In this document: positions 52,250 to 61,012 of the stretch, piece by piece
Position numbering within the stretch: the stretch's first letter is position 1
Layout of the letters: every line of letters starts with the position of its first letter
Assembly: GCF_022953055.1 (NCBI RefSeq)
Contig: NZ_JALJEJ010000002.1
Span: forward strand, 310,001-374,000
DNA length: 64,000 bases
Origin: Mucilaginibacter straminoryzae
Lineage (GTDB): Bacteria; Bacteroidota; Bacteroidia; Sphingobacteriales; Sphingobacteriaceae
Reading direction: 5' to 3'
Notes under the pieces: model-generated
Database searches by the model: none
What the model saw: only the letters and a program-made list of their open reading frames with translations
Told to the model about the DNA's origin: nothing
Made by a program: the position numbers and the translations under genes

Positions 52250-52423
52250 CAGTCGCTCGGCTCCCAGCCGAGTGACGACTATTTCAGTGCCAAACGCTCA
52301 AGCAGACGGCTAAATTTCAAGCAAGGGCGGCCTAAACTCTTCAGTGGCACATTAATATGTTTGCCAAGAGAAGCCTGAATCGTCAATTACTCCACGAACG
52401 TGTTACAACGCGCTCGATTGGCA
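52250..52423. repeat. About 174-bp dispersed repeat, copy B
   Basis: It begins CAGTCGCTCGGCTCCCAGCC and ends CGCGCTCGATTGGCA, a direct repeat of 51851-52020. The 447-bp gap between the neighbouring coding frames contains little else; I see no gene in it. Confidence 0.75.
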
Positions 52424-52507
52424 AAATTGAAAGTTAGGGATTGCTTCACTGCATTCGCAACGATGTTTCCTTTCGTATTGCTAAGCCCCTCTTGATGCAA
52501 TTTTTTT

Positions 52508-53578
52508 TTAAACAACGCTTACATTTCCTTCCATCGCCTTCGCCACATGATACCTCGAGATGCCCAGATCTCTGGCAATTTCACGTTGCGATTTACCCTG
52601 CACCGCCCATTCCCTTATTTGCAACAGGATTTGGTTATCTGTAATATCCACTGCTTCAAACAGATGCTTGTGCTCCGGTTCGCAGCCGCAAGGGCTCAGG
52701 TAGATAAAGTTCTCGTTCCTCTCAAGGGTAAAAAGGCAAACGCGGTCTGCCCCGTAAAGCTCAGTAGCATTGCGCTGCTTAATTTGTTTCAGGTAGCGTA
52801 ATTTGGGGTCAAGCCTGCTACGCCCCATCGCAAAAGCACTGTCGCAGAAATTAATCAGCATCTTGCTACCCTGCATATCGTTATTGGTAATGGGTTTAGC
52901 CGGGTTACGCTTTGGCGTATGTGCAAGCGCCAATATGCTGATCTGGTAGCGGCTCTTTAGCATCTTAAGAAACTTCATGGTGTTTAACGCCTCCTTTGCA
53001 TGGCCAGACTGGTTACCCAAATATGTCAGGTTATCAATAATCAGCACTTTAGCTTTTGTATTTTTTACCGTTTCTTCTATCGAATAATGGATGCGGTCGA
53101 GGTAATTTCTTACGTCACCTGCTGCGGTGTTTAGTTCGGCACGATAAAAGTTGGGACTGAAGCTGTAGGCGTTCCTGTAACCGCTGTACCGCGCTTCAAA
53201 CTGGAGCTGGCTTTGTTCAAAATCGAAATACACCACTGTTGAGGCAGGTACTTCAACCTTGTAATGTTCTATGGATGTTCCCGTTGCAATACAGTTCCCT
53301 AACTGCACAGCAAGAACAGATTTACCAAGATTGGTATCAGCGAATAAGATACAAAGCTCTCCTTCGAACCAAAAGTTATCAAAAAGCATCCGTGGTTTTT
53401 GGGTTTGCCCGTCGCTTGCCATCCAGTCGTTAGCCTTGCGCACCTGGAAAACATCGTCGCTGCAGTAAAGCGGCTCCTTCCAATAGTCGTATTTCTTTTT
53501 CCCCGGTGTCGGGTTCATACTTTCGCGGACCGATTGCCGGATGATCTCGATTTCCATCGGTCTTTCAAAATTTGCCAT
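52508..53578 (-). CDS. RepA-like AAA ATPase with C-terminal helix-turn-helix
   Basis: 356 residues. A RecA-fold ATPase has Walker A A80-DTNL-G85-K86-S87, Walker B KVLIIDNLTYLG and the following LALAHTPKRN sensor segment, as in hexameric RepA replicative helicases and AAA_25 proteins. The C-terminus is a short helix-turn-helix (WAVQGKSQREIARDLGIS). Such proteins occur on plasmids and integrated elements, but no primase, integrase or relaxase is adjacent. Degenerate 9-bp repeats lie about 110 bp upstream of its start. It may be a remnant of a mobile element or a domesticated helicase. Confidence 0.78.
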   Translation of the reverse strand: MANFERPMEIEIIRQSVRESMNPTPGKKKYDYWKEPLYCSDDVFQVRKANDWMASDGQTQKPRMLFDNFWFEGELCILFADTNLGKSVLAVQLGNCIATGTSIEHYKVEVPASTVVYFDFEQSQLQFEARYSGYRNAYSFSPNFYRAELNTAAGDVRNYLDRIHYSIEETVKNTKAKVLIIDNLTYLGNQSGHAKEALNTMKFLKMLKSRYQISILALAHTPKRNPAKPITNNDMQGSKMLINFCDSAFAMGRSRLDPKLRYLKQIKQRNATELYGADRVCLFTLERNENFIYLSPCGCEPEHKHLFEAVDITDNQILLQIREWAVQGKSQREIARDLGISRYHVAKAMEGNVSVV

Positions 53579-53946
53579 GTGAACTTATTATTACACAACA
53601 AATTTCTGCAACCGTAACAAGATAATTGGTGGCATAGTTGCGACACCAAATCCTGACTTAAAAGTTAGAAAACCTATGGCCGGCCGGTAAATGTGGCGAA
53701 TATGGTAAATATGGCTAATGCGGCAAACGTGGCAGCCCCGGCGAACTGGCTTTTGCCAGCCAGCCAGCCAGCCTTGTGATAACTGTGCAGAGCCGGGCGA
53801 CTATTTAAACTTAAATAATAAACCCCACTATTTCAGCCTTTTTACCCTACTATGAGATTGCCACACTGCTACGCAGTTCGCAATGACATGAGTAATAATG
53901 ACACAAAGCCTAATGACCAATGACTAATGACCAATGACACTAATGA
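53579..53946. repeat. Gene-free stretch with 9-bp degenerate tandem repeats and GCCA microsatellite
   Basis: Five 9-bp units resembling ATATGGYAA run from 53691 to 53735. (GCCA)4GCC follows at 53755-53773, and an AATGACTAATGACC simple repeat lies around 53909-53950. A CTGGC-TTTT-GCCAG hairpin sits at 53746-53759. No gene is seen. Confidence 0.6.
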
Positions 53947-56391
53947 CTAATAGATCGCCGGGTATTTCTCCGGGTTGGCTTCGTTCATCATCTGGTAGGC
54001 TACCTCTATTACATCATCCAGCGATGGCTTGCTGAAGTAATCACCGTCAGACCCGTAAGGCGGGCGGTGTTCTTTCGCGCTCAGCGTACGCGGCTGGGCA
54101 TCCAGTTGGTAATAGCCGTTCTGTTGCTCCAGTATCTTCTGCAAGATATAAGCAGAGCCTCCGCCCGGTATATCTTCGTCTACTATCAGCAACTTGCTGG
54201 TTTTATGTAATGAGGCGACGCATAATTTCTCCCGATCGAACGGATAAAGTGTTTGCGGATCGATCACTTCAATACTGATCCCCATTTGCTCCAGTTCCTC
54301 GGCAGCTTCCAGCACAATGCGCAAAGTAGAGCCGTAAGAGACTACGGTGATATCGGTACCGCTACGCATAATCTCGGCTTTGCCCAGCGGAACGGTGAAC
54401 TCGCCCGGATTATCCGGCAGTTTCTCTTTCAAACGGTAGCCGTTCAGGCTTTCAATTACAATGGCAGGTTCATCGCCACGTAACAAGGTATTGTACATGC
54501 CAGCGGCCTGTGTCATGTTACGGGGAACGCAAACGTGGATACCACGCATCGAATTCAGGATCATGCCCATTGGCGAGCCGGAGTGCCAGATCCCTTCCAG
54601 CCGGTGGCCGCGCGTGCGAATGATTAGCGGAGCTTTCTGCCCACCGTGGGTACGGTAGCTTAAGCTGGCTAAGTCGTCGCTTAGGACAGTCATGGCATAA
54701 AGCAGGTAATCCAGGTATTGTATTTCGGCAATCGGGCGAAGGCCGCGCATGGCCAAGCCCATCCCCTGCCCGATGATGGTAGCTTCGCGGATGCCGGTAT
54801 CGGTGATCCGCAAGTCGCCGTATTTAGCCTGCAATCCTGCAAAACCCTGGTTCACGTCGCCAATGTTACCCACGTCTTCGCCGAAGGCAACAATAGTTTT
54901 GTCGCGCCCAAAGTTAGCATCAAAACAAGCGTTCAACACCTCGCGCCCGTCTACCATTTTCGCCTGCGGATTATAGCGTGGCGCATTTACCGGCACGTTC
55001 AGGGGTGAAAAACGGGTATTGGTAAACAACCGGGAATTAAAACGCTCCGCGTTCTTTTCATTCTCGTAGTTCATCCAGCTGATTAGCCCTTGCTTGGCAT
55101 TCAGCGTTTCTTTTACTGTTATCCGCAATGCCTTACGTACAGCAGCAACAATATCCCTTCTGCCGGGGTCTACGCAAGCCTTTAACTCGGCCGCTACCTC
55201 CTGCAGTTTTTCGTATGATACAGATTGCTGCGCCAGATCTTCGATCAGCTCTGCGGCTTCATTCAATTCACCTTTAATTTCTCCGGCAAGCTCGTTCCAG
55301 GCCTCACGCTGGCAATCGCGCACATGTTTTTTTGCCTGTTCTTCCAACGCATCCAGTTCCTGTTCGGTAGCAATTGCAGAGCTTACCATCCAGTTGCGCA
55401 TCTGCAGCAGGCAATCGTGCTCTGTTTCCCAGGCCAGGCGTTCTTTAGATTTATAACGTTCGTGCGAACCAGAGGTAGAGTGGCCCTGCGGCTGCGTCAT
55501 CTCGGTAACGTGGATCAGCACCGGGACGTGCTGCGTACGGCAAACCTCAATGGCCTTGCTATAGGTTTCACATAAAGCCACATAATCCCATCCGCGTACT
55601 TTAAATATTTCGTACCCGTTAGTGCCGTCTTCGCGCTGAAAACCTTTTAATATTTCTGAAATATCCTCTTTAGTAGTTTGTAACCTTGCGGGAACAGAAA
55701 TGGCATAGGCATCATCCCAAACGGAGATAGCCATCGGCACCTGCAACACACCGGCTGCATTGAAGGCCTCCATAAAAAGCCCCTCAGAAGTAGAACCATT
55801 CCCGATGGTACCGAATGCCACCTCATTTCCTGTTACGGAAAACTGTCGCAAATAATGCAGTTCGGGGTTTTGACGGTACAATTTAGATGCATAAGCCAAA
55901 CCCAGCAGCCTGGGCATGTGCCCGCCCGTAGTAGATATATCTGAAGCGCAGTTCATGGTATCTGCCTGGTTTACCCAGTTACCATCACTATCAATAAACC
56001 GTGTGGCGTAATGGCAGTTCATTTGCCTGCCGCCCGAAGCAGGGTCTTTTTCGATATCGGGATGGGCGTATAACTGCGCAAAAAATTCTTTAAGCGTGCT
56101 CATACCGGTGGCAAACATAAAGGTCTGGTCGCGGTAGTACCCGGCACGCCAGTCGCCCGGCTTAAAAGCCTTGGCCATAGCCAGTTGGGCAACCTCTTTA
56201 CCATCACCAAATATGCCGAACTTGGCCTTACCAGTCAGCACTTCGCGACGGCCAAGCAACGCCGCCTGACGGCTTTCAAAACCGATCCGGTAATCGTTGA
56301 TGACAATCTTTTTAAAATCCTCAAAGTTCAGTTCAGCAGCATCAAATCCGCTGGTTGTGTTTATATTGGTCTGAGGCATATTTAATTTCAT
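53947..56391 (-). CDS. 2-Oxoacid dehydrogenase E1, alpha and beta subunits fused
   Basis: An 814-residue single-chain E1, probably of the branched-chain 2-oxoacid type. The alpha part (about 1-400) has the substrate/TPP region TGMSTLKEFFAQLYAHPD and the TPP-Mg segment GNGSTSEG...WDDAYAIS. The canonical GDG and NN residues are GNG and DD here, a variant I associate with this Bacteroidota family. The beta part (about 475-814) has FGEDVGNIGDVNQGFAGLQ, RITDTGIREATIIGQGMGLA and a C-terminal transketolase domain (IEVIDPQTLYPFD). E2 and E3 are not adjacent. It decarboxylates an oxoacid and passes the acyl group to lipoyl-E2. Confidence 0.9.
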   Translation of the reverse strand: MKLNMPQTNINTTSGFDAAELNFEDFKKIVINDYRIGFESRQAALLGRREVLTGKAKFGIFGDGKEVAQLAMAKAFKPGDWRAGYYRDQTFMFATGMSTLKEFFAQLYAHPDIEKDPASGGRQMNCHYATRFIDSDGNWVNQADTMNCASDISTTGGHMPRLLGLAYASKLYRQNPELHYLRQFSVTGNEVAFGTIGNGSTSEGLFMEAFNAAGVLQVPMAISVWDDAYAISVPARLQTTKEDISEILKGFQREDGTNGYEIFKVRGWDYVALCETYSKAIEVCRTQHVPVLIHVTEMTQPQGHSTSGSHERYKSKERLAWETEHDCLLQMRNWMVSSAIATEQELDALEEQAKKHVRDCQREAWNELAGEIKGELNEAAELIEDLAQQSVSYEKLQEVAAELKACVDPGRRDIVAAVRKALRITVKETLNAKQGLISWMNYENEKNAERFNSRLFTNTRFSPLNVPVNAPRYNPQAKMVDGREVLNACFDANFGRDKTIVAFGEDVGNIGDVNQGFAGLQAKYGDLRITDTGIREATIIGQGMGLAMRGLRPIAEIQYLDYLLYAMTVLSDDLASLSYRTHGGQKAPLIIRTRGHRLEGIWHSGSPMGMILNSMRGIHVCVPRNMTQAAGMYNTLLRGDEPAIVIESLNGYRLKEKLPDNPGEFTVPLGKAEIMRSGTDITVVSYGSTLRIVLEAAEELEQMGISIEVIDPQTLYPFDREKLCVASLHKTSKLLIVDEDIPGGGSAYILQKILEQQNGYYQLDAQPRTLSAKEHRPPYGSDGDYFSKPSLDDVIEVAYQMMNEANPEKYPAIY

Positions 56392-56465
56392 TAGCAGGCA
56401 AATGTAAAAAATTGGATTTTGTTATTAATCCTTTTAACCATTTAAACAGTCAGTAGTTAGCAAAA

Positions 56466-56496
56466 TTGTTGCTTTCAGTAAAATAATTTATATTTG
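56466..56496 (+). promoter_or_regulatory. Promoter of the DUF1573 gene
   Basis: TATATTTG (56489-56496) matches TAnnTTTG. TTG occurs at 56466-56468 and 56469-56471, 20 and 17 bp upstream. The GTG at 56496 overlaps the box, which favours the ATG at 56514 as the start. Confidence 0.65.
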
Positions 56497-56513
56497 TGAT
56501 ACAATACAAGGAT

Positions 56514-56909
56514 ATGAAAAAGTTAATGATAATGTGCGCGATGTTTTTAGGATTTGTGATGGTGGCTTCTGCGCAAACTGACACCAAGCCTCAGTTCAAA
56601 TTCAACGAAGAAAAGCACGAATTTGGCAAAGTACCGCAAGGTAAGCCGGTTACTACAGAGTTTGTGTTTTTGAACGTTGGCGAAGAACCATTGATCCTTA
56701 CCGCTGTACAACCTACCTGCGGCTGTACCATTGCAGATTACACTAAAACACCTGTTAAGAAAAATGACAAAGGGGTGATCCGTGTTACCTACAATGCTGC
56801 GGTACCAGGTGCTTTTAACAAGACCATCATTGTTACTTCTAACGCTTCTACGCCGCAGAAATACCTGAACATTGTGGGCGAGGTTGTTGCCGCTCCGGCA
56901 AGTAAATAA
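56514..56909 (+). CDS. DUF1573 secreted protein
   Basis: 131 residues from the ATG at 56514. The signal peptide (KKLMIMCAMFLGFVMVASA) is followed by a single Ig-like DUF1573 domain with the conserved EFGKVPQGKPVTTEFVFLNVG and PTCGCTIADYTKTPVKK, whose paired Cys are typical. The family is abundant in Bacteroidota, periplasmic or surface-exposed, and of unknown function. It has its own promoter and terminator. Confidence 0.88.
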   Translation: MKKLMIMCAMFLGFVMVASAQTDTKPQFKFNEEKHEFGKVPQGKPVTTEFVFLNVGEEPLILTAVQPTCGCTIADYTKTPVKKNDKGVIRVTYNAAVPGAFNKTIIVTSNASTPQKYLNIVGEVVAAPASK

Positions 56910-56933
56910 CACATTTGAAGTAAAATATTTTGA

Positions 56934-56961
56934 GAGAGACGCATCAATTGCGTCTCTTTTT
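56934..56961 (+). terminator. Intrinsic terminator after the DUF1573 gene
   Basis: AGAGACGC (56935-56942) and GCGTCTCT (56950-56957) form the stem, followed by TTTTG. Confidence 0.75.
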
Positions 56962-56995
56962 GTTTTTGCCCTGTTTCTTTTCCTAAATTTGTGCC

Positions 56996-58225
56996 ATGCC
57001 AAAAATTTCGCACAAAGGCGAGCAGATGCCCGCCTCTCCTATTCGTAAGCTTACCCCGTTTGCCGATGCAGCCAAGCAACAGGGCAAAAAAGTATATCAC
57101 CTGAATATTGGCCAGCCTGATATTGAAACGCCTAAAGGCATGCTGGATGCCATTCATAACAGCACGTTTAAGGTATGGGCATATACTGCTTCGGAAGGAA
57201 CGTTATCATACCGCCAGAAGCTTGCAGAATATTACAACAAGCTGGGCTACGGTATCACCCCGCAAAATATCATCGTCACCACCGGCGGATCTGAAGCGAT
57301 CACCATTGCCATGATGACCTGCCTTAACCCCGGCGACGAGGTGATTATCCCCGAGCCATTCTATGCCAACTATAACGGTTTTGCCTGTCAGAGCGATATT
57401 GTGGTGAAGCCCATCCTGTCTTATATCGACAATGGATTCGCGCTGCCTTCTATCAGTGAGTTTGAAAAGCTGATCACCGACAAGACAAAGGCCATCATCA
57501 TCTGCAACCCTAATAACCCGACCGGTTACCTGTACTCGAAAGAGGAAATGCAGGCCTTGAAAGAGCTGTCCTTAAAGTATGACCTTTATCTTTTCTCCGA
57601 CGAAGCTTACCGCGAATTCTGCTACGACGGTCGCGAATTTATTTCGCCGATGCACCTGAATGGGTTAGAGGAAAATGTAGTAGTGATGGATACCGTCAGT
57701 AAACGCTACAGTGCATGCGGTGCGCGATTAGGCTGTTTGATTACCAAAAACGAAGCCGTATTAAAAACAGCTTTAAAATTTGCCCAGGCCCGCTTGAGTC
57801 CGGGTATGCTGGAGCAAATTGCCGGCGAAGCCGCGGTAGATACGCCTGATAGCTACTTTGAAACCGTAAATAAGGAATATACCCATCGCCGCGACGTATT
57901 GGTTAGCGCGCTGAACAAAATGGAAGGCGTATACTGCCCTAACCCGGGCGGTGCGTTCTATGTAGTGGCGAAACTACCAATTGATAACGCCGACCGTTTT
58001 TGCCAGTGGATGCTGGAAGAATTTAGTCATGACAACCAGACAGTAATGATGGCACCGGCGACAGGTTTTTACAGCACAACGGGCGCAGGAACGAACGAAG
58101 TGCGAATGGCATACGTTTTGAACAGTACAGATTTGCAGAACGCGATGGTCTGCCTGGAGAAAGCCCTTGAGGAGTATCCTGGACGTACAATTGAAGGTAC
58201 AAAGCTGAAGGTTGAAAGTATATAA
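56996..58225 (+). CDS. PLP-dependent aminotransferase, class I/II
   Basis: A 409-residue fold-type I aminotransferase. Conserved stretches are YHLNIGQPDIETPKGML, TTGGSEAITIAMMTCLNPGD, IICNPNNPTGYLYS, the LFSDEAYREF segment and the PLP Lys in DTVSKRYSACGARLG. It resembles aspartate or aromatic aminotransferases; amino donor specificity cannot be fixed. It is close to tmRNA downstream and independent of the terminated DUF1573 gene. In the absence of an aminotransferase in the pheA operon, a role in Phe/Tyr transamination is possible but unproven. Confidence 0.88.
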   Translation: MPKISHKGEQMPASPIRKLTPFADAAKQQGKKVYHLNIGQPDIETPKGMLDAIHNSTFKVWAYTASEGTLSYRQKLAEYYNKLGYGITPQNIIVTTGGSEAITIAMMTCLNPGDEVIIPEPFYANYNGFACQSDIVVKPILSYIDNGFALPSISEFEKLITDKTKAIIICNPNNPTGYLYSKEEMQALKELSLKYDLYLFSDEAYREFCYDGREFISPMHLNGLEENVVVMDTVSKRYSACGARLGCLITKNEAVLKTALKFAQARLSPGMLEQIAGEAAVDTPDSYFETVNKEYTHRRDVLVSALNKMEGVYCPNPGGAFYVVAKLPIDNADRFCQWMLEEFSHDNQTVMMAPATGFYSTTGAGTNEVRMAYVLNSTDLQNAMVCLEKALEEYPGRTIEGTKLKVESI

Positions 58226-58283
58226 TTTGAAAAGAGCACTGCTTTTAACTTAAAACTTTATACTTTTGACTTCCTTACAAAAT

Positions 58284-58648
58284 GGGGTCGACCGGAATTG
58301 ACAGGATGGAGATAAGTAAGTAAGCATGCAGCGCGTTGGGTGAATTAGCGCTTTAATCTGAACGCTCAAACTTACAAATGGCGAAAATACTTACGCCTTA
58401 GCTGCCTAATTTAGAATTAGCATAGCTTTTGTCCCGCAGGTTTTCCGTTCTGTTGAATCTGCAAACGGGGCATCGAAAAACGGAACTGGCTTGTTTATGG
58501 TGCGCTAAACGAGCAAGAAACAGCACCTACGGAAGACGGTACAGGTGAGCAACTGACCTTCCCCTTCCCGACAATTTAACAGAGCTAAGCATGTAGAAAG
58601 CTTACCTTATACCATGTTTGGACGAGGGTTCGAATCCCTCCGGCTCCA
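58284..58648 (+). ncRNA. ssrA: Transfer-messenger RNA (tmRNA)
   Basis: The 5' end GGGGTCGACCGGAATTGACA and the 3' end with T-arm GAGGGTTCGAATCCCTC plus acceptor strand CGGCTCC and discriminator A (58648) define the tRNA-like domain. GGGGTCG pairs with CGGCTCC allowing G-U. CCA is not encoded. The tag reading frame at 58380-58409 is GENTYALAA followed by TAA, the ALAA-ending degradation tag. tmRNA with SmpB rescues stalled ribosomes. It is followed by an intrinsic terminator. Confidence 0.95.
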
Positions 58649-58667
58649 CTTCAATGTTTTATAAAAT

Positions 58668-58697
58668 CGCCTTTAATAGATCATTAAGGGCGTTTTT
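58668..58697 (+). terminator. Intrinsic terminator after tmRNA
   Basis: CGCCTTTAAT (58668-58677) and ATTAAGGGCG (58683-58692) form a 10-bp stem with one G-U, followed by TTTTT. Confidence 0.8.
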
Positions 58698-59583
58698 ATT
58701 TAATTCATTTTCTTGGCAGCAAATCAAACCTGTTTTTGAGTGATTTATTTAAACCGGCCGGCTAATGGTTTTGGTATTAGGCTTTAGGGCATTACACGTG
58801 ATCGCCTCTCTTTGTATTACTTCAATATGTTGGGAAATAATCTGCATGGGTTAATTATTGATACCCCCCCCCGGCATATGATAGATAATTTGACCTGTTT
58901 ATTTTCATGAAGCCAGATTAGATTCAATATCGACGCGGCAATCGTTAATAAACCGATTATTAATCATAAATTGATTATTAATGACTGACCGAAGAAAAAT
59001 CTTTGTGCTTCGCGGGCGCCCGTGTAAAGTGATGTTGTAAAAATCTTACAGAGCCCGTTATCGGCGTTTCCCTATATGCGCGTAATGACCGCCTTAAAAT
59101 CTTAAAAACCGTCTTTACATGCACCCTCCTGCATCATAAAGTCAGTGCTTAATGACACTTCATGTAACACCAGGAGCCTTTGGTCAAATAAAGTGTTGGT
59201 TGTATTACACCGGCTGGCATTTAATCGCTATTAATAGATAACTTTTCAGGGTTTATTAAAATTTAGTAAAGTAGCGCCGATACCTGGGATGGATGAACTT
59301 CAGAATACAATCCAAACTATGTGTACTTCTAACTATTTTCGGTGGCAAAAATTTAGCAGACATACACATTCGAAACAGTGCATGTTTGAGGGTGTAATGC
59401 CTTGGGTTGATGTATTGCGGGAGTTCGAGTCCCTTCTTCGCACGGAATGCTTAAAAAGCACAGGGCGAAAAGTGTGCGCCAGCAACAATGGACTTGCCAT
59501 ATTTGAAATAAAAGCTATATGATACTCCTTTCTCGTGTAACAATTCGATGTTATTATCATCAAAACTCCAAAATTTAACAACG
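58698..59583. other. 886-bp stretch without a recognisable gene, downstream of tmRNA
   Basis: AT-rich sequence with a run of nine C residues at about 58864-58872 and two direct copies of GATTATTAAT around 58952-58980. A tRNA T-arm-like sequence, GGGAGTTCGAGTCCC, lies at about 59419-59433 with no matching acceptor upstream. The 77-residue frame at 59289-59522 spans this tRNA-like piece and is not convincing. tmRNA 3' ends are common integration sites, but no integrase is present. Confidence 0.4.
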
Positions 59584-60303
59584 ATGGATACAAGCAAACG
59601 TACAGCAAGGTTAGCTGGCATCCTATACTTAATTGTAGTGTTCTGTGGAACCTTTTATTTGCAGTATATCCCTTCGAAAATTAAACTTAAGGGAGCCCCG
59701 TCAGCAATTCTTCCTCGCTTGGTGAACGGTGAATTGTTGTTTAAAGTTAGTATCGTTTTTGAAATAATTTGTTGGTTGGCGTTTGCCATGTTACCTATTA
59801 TTCTATACAAATTATTTAAACCTGTTAATGGCACCGTTGCCAGACTGATGGTTGTTTTTGCAGTAGTTCAAGTTCCTATCGCCTTCATAAATTTATTAAA
59901 CAAATTCGCTGTTCTTTACCTTATCAGCGGTTCAACCTATCTCAAAGCACTTCCGACAGACCATTTGACAGCTCAAATATTATTTTTCCTAAATCTATAT
60001 CGCCAGGGTAATTTTATTAACCAAATATTTTGGGGCCTTTGGTTATTTCCGTTTGGGTATTTAGTATATAAGTCGGGTTTTATGCCTAAAATATTAGGTC
60101 TCCTTTTGATGGCCGGGTGCATTGGCTATCTAATTGATTTTTTTGGAAGCTTTCTTTTTCCAACGTATGATAAAACAATAATTTCAAACTACATCACATT
60201 GCCAGCCAGCTTAGGCGAAATAGGAATTTGCCTGTGGTTAATAATTATAGGAATAAAGGACAAACAAATACCGCTCAATACCTCTTCAGCCGCTAGCATA
60301 TGA
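59584..60303 (+). CDS. DUF4386-family membrane protein
   Basis: 239 residues from the ATG at 59584 (MDTSKRTARLAGILYLIVVF); an in-frame upstream start would add a hydrophilic stretch. About six membrane helices are predicted, and the N-terminal RTARLAGILYLI matches my recollection of DUF4386 proteins. Function is unknown. The stop codon overlaps the next gene's ATG (ATGA), so they are translationally coupled. AT-rich codon use relative to neighbours hints at acquisition. Confidence 0.8.
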   Translation: MDTSKRTARLAGILYLIVVFCGTFYLQYIPSKIKLKGAPSAILPRLVNGELLFKVSIVFEIICWLAFAMLPIILYKLFKPVNGTVARLMVVFAVVQVPIAFINLLNKFAVLYLISGSTYLKALPTDHLTAQILFFLNLYRQGNFINQIFWGLWLFPFGYLVYKSGFMPKILGLLLMAGCIGYLIDFFGSFLFPTYDKTIISNYITLPASLGEIGICLWLIIIGIKDKQIPLNTSSAASI

Positions 60304-60752
60304 ATATGAACACTACAAAAAAAATGGATCTACAGGATTTTAGAATAAATATAAAGGTTAAACTTTCGGCTTTGTGGATTTCGCTCATGTTTTGCTATAT
60401 CTACGGCGACTTCTTTTCGTTATTTGTTCCTGGCCGAATTAAAGGTTTGATGAACGGACAATCCGGGGCCGGCCCCATTACGCCGTGGGTATTACTTGCA
60501 TATGCAATTCTCTTGTCCATACCTCCGCTAATGATATTTTTATCTTTAATTCTAAAGCCTAAAGCAAACCGCATTGTTAACATTGCCGCCGGTATTTTCT
60601 TTACGATGGTGATGCTATTAGTAGTCGGCACATCCATTGATCAATGGATGCTCTTTTATATCTATCTGGGTGTTATCGAAATTAGTATTACTTCTTTAAT
60701 CGTATATCAGGCGTGGCGTTGGCCCAAAGGCGAGTCCGGAACAAATAAATAG
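60300..60752 (+). CDS. Hypothetical four-helix membrane protein (DUF6326-like)
   Basis: 150 residues with four hydrophobic helices (LWISLMFCYIYGDFFSLF, ITPWVLLAYAILLSIPPLM, IVNIAAGIFFTMVMLLVV and FYIYLGVIEISITSLIVY). The pattern, including YIYGDFFSLFVPG, recalls DUF6326 proteins, but this is from memory. The ATGA overlap with the DUF4386 gene suggests that the two products work together in the membrane. No enzymatic motif is visible. Confidence 0.72.
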   Translation: MNMNTTKKMDLQDFRINIKVKLSALWISLMFCYIYGDFFSLFVPGRIKGLMNGQSGAGPITPWVLLAYAILLSIPPLMIFLSLILKPKANRIVNIAAGIFFTMVMLLVVGTSIDQWMLFYIYLGVIEISITSLIVYQAWRWPKGESGTNK

Positions 60753-61012
60753 CTTATCGGCACGAAAAATACCGGGCCTTTCTCGCGCTTGATATAATTA
60801 CAATTACTTGCATCTACCGCTACTTTAATACGTTGATTAGGCTTAAGAAAAAAAATAGAAATTAGTACCGGCGCCTACGCAAAGTAATAAATGTTTATCC
60901 TTTTCTCTTCTAACCTATAATAGTATATTAATTATTCAACTGTAACGTAATGCAATCGGTTGGGTCTTATTCGTAGCAGGTAATTCCGTTAACATCATCC
61001 ATCTGGAGATAT

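Noticed and set aside
59405..59450. A tRNA gene ending near 59450
   Set aside because: Only a T-arm-like GGGAGTTCGAGTCCC is present. No complementary acceptor, anticodon or D-arm could be found upstream.
59289..59522. 77-residue frame downstream of tmRNA
   Set aside because: No domain-like composition, and it overlaps a tRNA-like fragment. Judged to be chance.
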